Below, piece by piece: positions 5,823-6,614 of a stretch of DNA of 6,614 nucleotides. The translations under genes were made by a program, and so were the position numbers. Within the stretch, counting starts at the first letter, position 1. Each line of letters opens with the position of its first letter. The stretch spans positions 1 to 6,614 of the forward strand of contig CAMBMC010000136.1 of the NCBI GenBank assembly GCA_945868555.1, read 5' to 3'. The notes under the pieces are model-generated. The model had not been told where the DNA came from. It ran no database searches and saw only the letters and a program-made list of their open reading frames with translations. This DNA comes from Chitinophaga pinensis. GTDB taxonomy: Bacteria; Bacteroidota; Bacteroidia; Flavobacteriales_D; Crocinitomicaceae.

Positions 5823-6614
5823 TTAGAAATATCGAGGTGAGCGAATCCCCTGTTTTTTGAATACAAAATCATAAGAAGCGAGCATTTCAAATGTCCCGTA
5901 ATTGTAATTCCTAATTTCTTGTGTGCCAAAATCACTGGCAAGGCCCAACTTAAACTGCGGAGTAATTTGGTATTGTACAAAAGCCCCAAAAGCGGCATTT
6001 AGTCGATACATGGTACCCATCCAAAATTTATCGCGGTAAATTCCTGCAGCACTCAAATCAATACCAATCGGTGCTCCAACAGTAACTTTTACCTGTGCCG
6101 TAGGTCGCAATTTCCAGGTATTGGAGAGCTTAACCACACCGCCTATAATCCCGAAATAATGTCGTCGCTCTATATTCGTTTTACTCATGCCGTCGTAACT
6201 GTTCTCCAAAATCTTAGGTGAGCTCAATCCGATGAAGAACTTTGGTGTGTGGTAATAAATCCCAAGACCAAAATTTGGATTGATGTGGTTTCTCACGTTG
6301 TTTAACAGTTTAGGATCGCTTGCTTCAGATGTTACCAATTCATTCGTAGTAACATTGATCATATTGAATCCTGCTTTCAATCCAAATGAAAGTTTATGAT
6401 CCTTTTGGCGAAATCGAATGGAATAGGAAAAATCTCCATAAAACATTGTTTGTTGGATTGGACCAATTTGATCATTCACCAAAGTTAAACCTAAGCCAAC
6501 AGACTCATAAGTCAAGGGTGAGTGCAAACTAAATGTTGTTGATCTCGGTCTTCCATCAAATCCAACCCATTGTTCTCTGTGCATTCCGGTAATGTTCATG
6601 ACACCTTTACTTCC
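5823..6614 (-). CDS. PorP/SprF family type IX secretion outer-membrane protein, 5' end cut
   Basis: PorP/SprF proteins are predicted outer-membrane beta-barrels linked to type IX secretion; SprF of Flavobacterium johnsoniae is needed to display the gliding adhesin SprB. The reading frame is open to the right edge, giving 263 residues. The first visible residues, GSKGVMNITGMHREQWVGFDG, fit the conserved stretch that follows NPAYAG near the mature N-terminus, so about 35-45 residues including the signal peptide are missing. The ATG at 6599 is internal and not the start. Alternating short beta-strand-like segments, FGLGIYYHTPKFFIGLSSP near the middle and the ending FEMLASYDFVFKK...SPRYF are typical of the family. 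The PorE-like gene begins 13 bases after the stop codon. Which cargo it serves cannot be told from this window. Confidence 0.92.
   Translation of the reverse strand, partial: GSKGVMNITGMHREQWVGFDGRPRSTTFSLHSPLTYESVGLGLTLVNDQIGPIQQTMFYGDFSYSIRFRQKDHKLSFGLKAGFNMINVTTNELVTSEASDPKLLNNVRNHINPNFGLGIYYHTPKFFIGLSSPKILENSYDGMSKTNIERRHYFGIIGGVVKLSNTWKLRPTAQVKVTVGAPIGIDLSAAGIYRDKFWMGTMYRLNAAFGAFVQYQITPQFKLGLASDFGTQEIRNYNYGTFEMLASYDFVFKKQGIRSPRYF

Noticed and set aside
5810..5998. In-frame extension of the PorE-like reading frame by 63 codons, starting at 5998
   Set aside because: It overlaps the 3' end of the PorP/SprF gene, whose frame has clear family features. The extension buries the signal peptide at residue 64, and a start at 5809 or 5803 gives a proper secretion signal.

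Overview
The window looks like a piece of a Bacteroidota chromosome, most likely from the Flavobacteriales or a close relative. Four things point that way: a PorP/SprF-type protein followed by a TPR/PD40/OmpA protein (type IX secretion families found only in this phylum), the asnS–rpoN neighbourhood, a TAnnTTTG-type promoter element, and start codons that lack Shine-Dalgarno sequences. All four recognisable genes lie on the minus strand, so they read from right to left. Two of them run off the window.

Right part (6614 to 3557): the 3' 263 codons of a PorP/SprF outer-membrane protein are followed after only 13 bases by a complete 750-residue periplasmic protein. That protein has a signal peptide, TPR repeats, a PD40 beta-propeller, two Ig-like domains and a C-terminal OmpA peptidoglycan-binding domain. 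The pair looks like a PorP–PorE module, in which a membrane barrel is coupled to a cell-wall anchor for a type IX secreted or surface-displayed cargo. The cargo gene, if present, would lie beyond the right edge.

Middle (3556 to about 2873): about 680 bases without a gene, made almost entirely of repeats. They include a 10.7-copy heptamer array five bases from the PorE-like stop codon, a 125-bp block present twice, a 46-bp block present twice, an 18-mer present four times, and several small tandem repeats. The order is A–x–B–A–y–B with unrelated fillers x and y. Block B contains an imperfect REP-like hairpin.

Left part (2872 to 1): asnS (asparaginyl-tRNA synthetase, 483 residues, complete) has a candidate promoter just upstream. 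It is followed after 130 bases by rpoN (sigma-54), which is cut by the left edge after 421 codons and lacks its RpoN box. The 130-bp gap holds two perfect short palindromes.

I see no RNA gene, CRISPR array, insertion sequence or defence system, and no convincing new biological system. The least explained part is the repeat mosaic between the PorE-like gene and asnS.
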